A DNA stretch of 6,586 nt from contig CALKYB010000278.1 of assembly GCA_938003565.1 (NCBI GenBank), positions 1-6,586 on the forward strand, read 5' to 3'. Positions 6,124 to 6,586 of this stretch are shown here, piece after piece (positions within the stretch are counted from its first letter, which is position 1; each line of letters opens with the position of its first letter). The notes below the pieces were generated by a model that searched no databases, was not told the origin of the DNA, and was given only the letters and a program-made list of their open reading frames with translations. Made by a program: the position numbers and the translations under genes. This stretch comes from an uncultured bacterium. GTDB taxonomy: Bacteria; Bdellovibrionota_C; UBA2361; SZUA-149; CALKYB01.

Positions 6124-6373
6124 TTTAAAAACCTCGGAGTTTGATATTGATACACAGGAGTCTTCCAAAAGTATCGGCCAAATAATAATACTTCTTGAGA
6201 TCGAACTCGGGATATTATGCTTAGAGTGTTAAGCTACATAGTAGCTATGGCCTTGAGTATTTTCAGCCTAATACTTTGTATTCGATAGTAAGCTTGGAAC
6301 GACTTTCTAAAGGGGTTTAGACCCATTCAGAGAAGAATCTGCTATTCGAGAACTAATGCGTCAAAAATAGATT

Positions 6374-6417
6374 AAATCTTGGAAAGGAAGTAGTTTCCCT
6401 TTGTTGGGCCAAGATTT
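6374..6417. terminator. Long stem-loop next to repeat R5, possible terminator
   Basis: AAATCTTGG (6374-6382) pairs perfectly with CCAAGATTT (6409-6417). AAAGGAA and TTTCCCTTT extend the stem inside with bulges. On the minus strand the stem is followed by AATCTATTTTTG, so it could terminate a minus-strand gene lying beyond the right edge. Its position directly beside R5 may also mean it is part of a composite element. Confidence 0.4.
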
Positions 6418-6440
6418 TCACCTCAGGGCCTATACTGTTC
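6416..6440 (+). repeat. Intergenic repeat R5 (head motif only)
   Basis: TTTCACCTCAGGGCCTATACTGTTC (head CCTCAGG at 6421-6427) matches the R1 head closely. The sequence after it does not follow the 88-bp unit, apart from a loose AAACCATTATTAATTTTA. It is a truncated or diverged copy in the same orientation as the others. Confidence 0.55.
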
Positions 6441-6586
6441 GCATTCTCCGTCCCGAGAAATAAAACCATTATTAATTTTAGCCACTTAGTAAGACCGTAT
6501 GGAGAGTTGCTTGCCTCGAAACGTCCCTTTGGATGATTTTTTTCTGTGATTCTTCTTTAGAAATGAAGCATTTGAGTCGTTTATTG

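Larger units (their letters stand above)
6124..6586. other. Right-hand gap: leader of the lyase gene, hairpin and repeat R5
   Basis: About 250 bp upstream of the ATG at 6123 carry only the ribosome binding site and no convincing promoter; CATAAT at 6214-6219 (minus strand) is a possible -10 without a good -35. A hairpin (6374-6417) and repeat R5 follow. Beyond R5, two minus-strand frames are open from the edge to stops at 6478 and 6486, and a plus-strand ATG at 6563 opens MKHLSRLL at the edge. None can be confirmed from so little sequence. Confidence 0.5.

Noticed and set aside
6124..6168. Upstream TTG start adding 15 residues to the last lyase
   Set aside because: The ATG at 6123 has GAGG at good spacing and begins the signal peptide directly; the extension would put charged residues ahead of it.
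371..6427. CRISPR array
   Set aside because: The repeats are kilobases apart with genes between them, vary in sequence, and have no regular spacers.
6478..6585. C-terminal end of a minus-strand gene entering from the right edge
   Set aside because: Two different frames are open for 32-35 codons with no recognisable motif, so neither can be chosen.
6563..6586. Start of a plus-strand gene (MKHLSRLL)
   Set aside because: Only eight codons are visible and there is no ribosome binding site.

Overview
The window reads as accessory chromosome of a moderately AT-rich Gram-negative bacterium that secretes polysaccharide-degrading enzymes. Three features suggest a marine or plant/alga-associated gammaproteobacterium: Sec signal peptides, Thr-rich interdomain linkers, and calcium-loop-like 'DxDGDGWGW' modules on secreted lyase-like proteins. 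There is no rRNA, housekeeping gene or other phylogenetic marker here, so the taxonomic guess is weak.

Layout: the 3' end of an unidentified plus-strand gene (2-223); a repeat-bearing gap (224-578); a small plus-strand orphan gene with a good ribosome binding site (579-1034); a short convergent gap; then three minus-strand genes for secreted right-handed beta-helix proteins related to polysaccharide lyase family 1 (PL1, pectate lyase type) at 1167-2717, 3101-4501 and 4690-6123. A non-coding tail (6124-6586) holds a hairpin and another repeat copy.

The outer two lyase genes are paralogues with the plan signal peptide, fibronectin-III-like domain, poly-Thr linker, PL1-like domain. The middle gene instead has three tandem DGDGWGW modules before a divergent PL1-like domain. 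All three keep the Lys and first Arg at the positions of the PL1 catalytic/binding pair but have Ser in place of the second Arg of the family motif RxPxxR. They are probably exported and act on pectin-like or other uronate polysaccharides, or are lectin-like relatives; the substrate cannot be read from sequence.

The main structure not explained by genes is a repeat family. A head motif close to CTCCTCAGGGCCTATNNTGTTA occurs, in the same orientation, in every gap between genes and in the right-hand tail. In three gaps it begins a conserved unit of about 88 bp. One copy is bounded by perfect 12-bp terminal inverted repeats, giving a 127-bp MITE-like unit. Every complete gene in the window is therefore flanked on both sides by a copy, which resembles a cassette array, but the copies do not satisfy integron attC rules. 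No recombinase or transposase is in the window.
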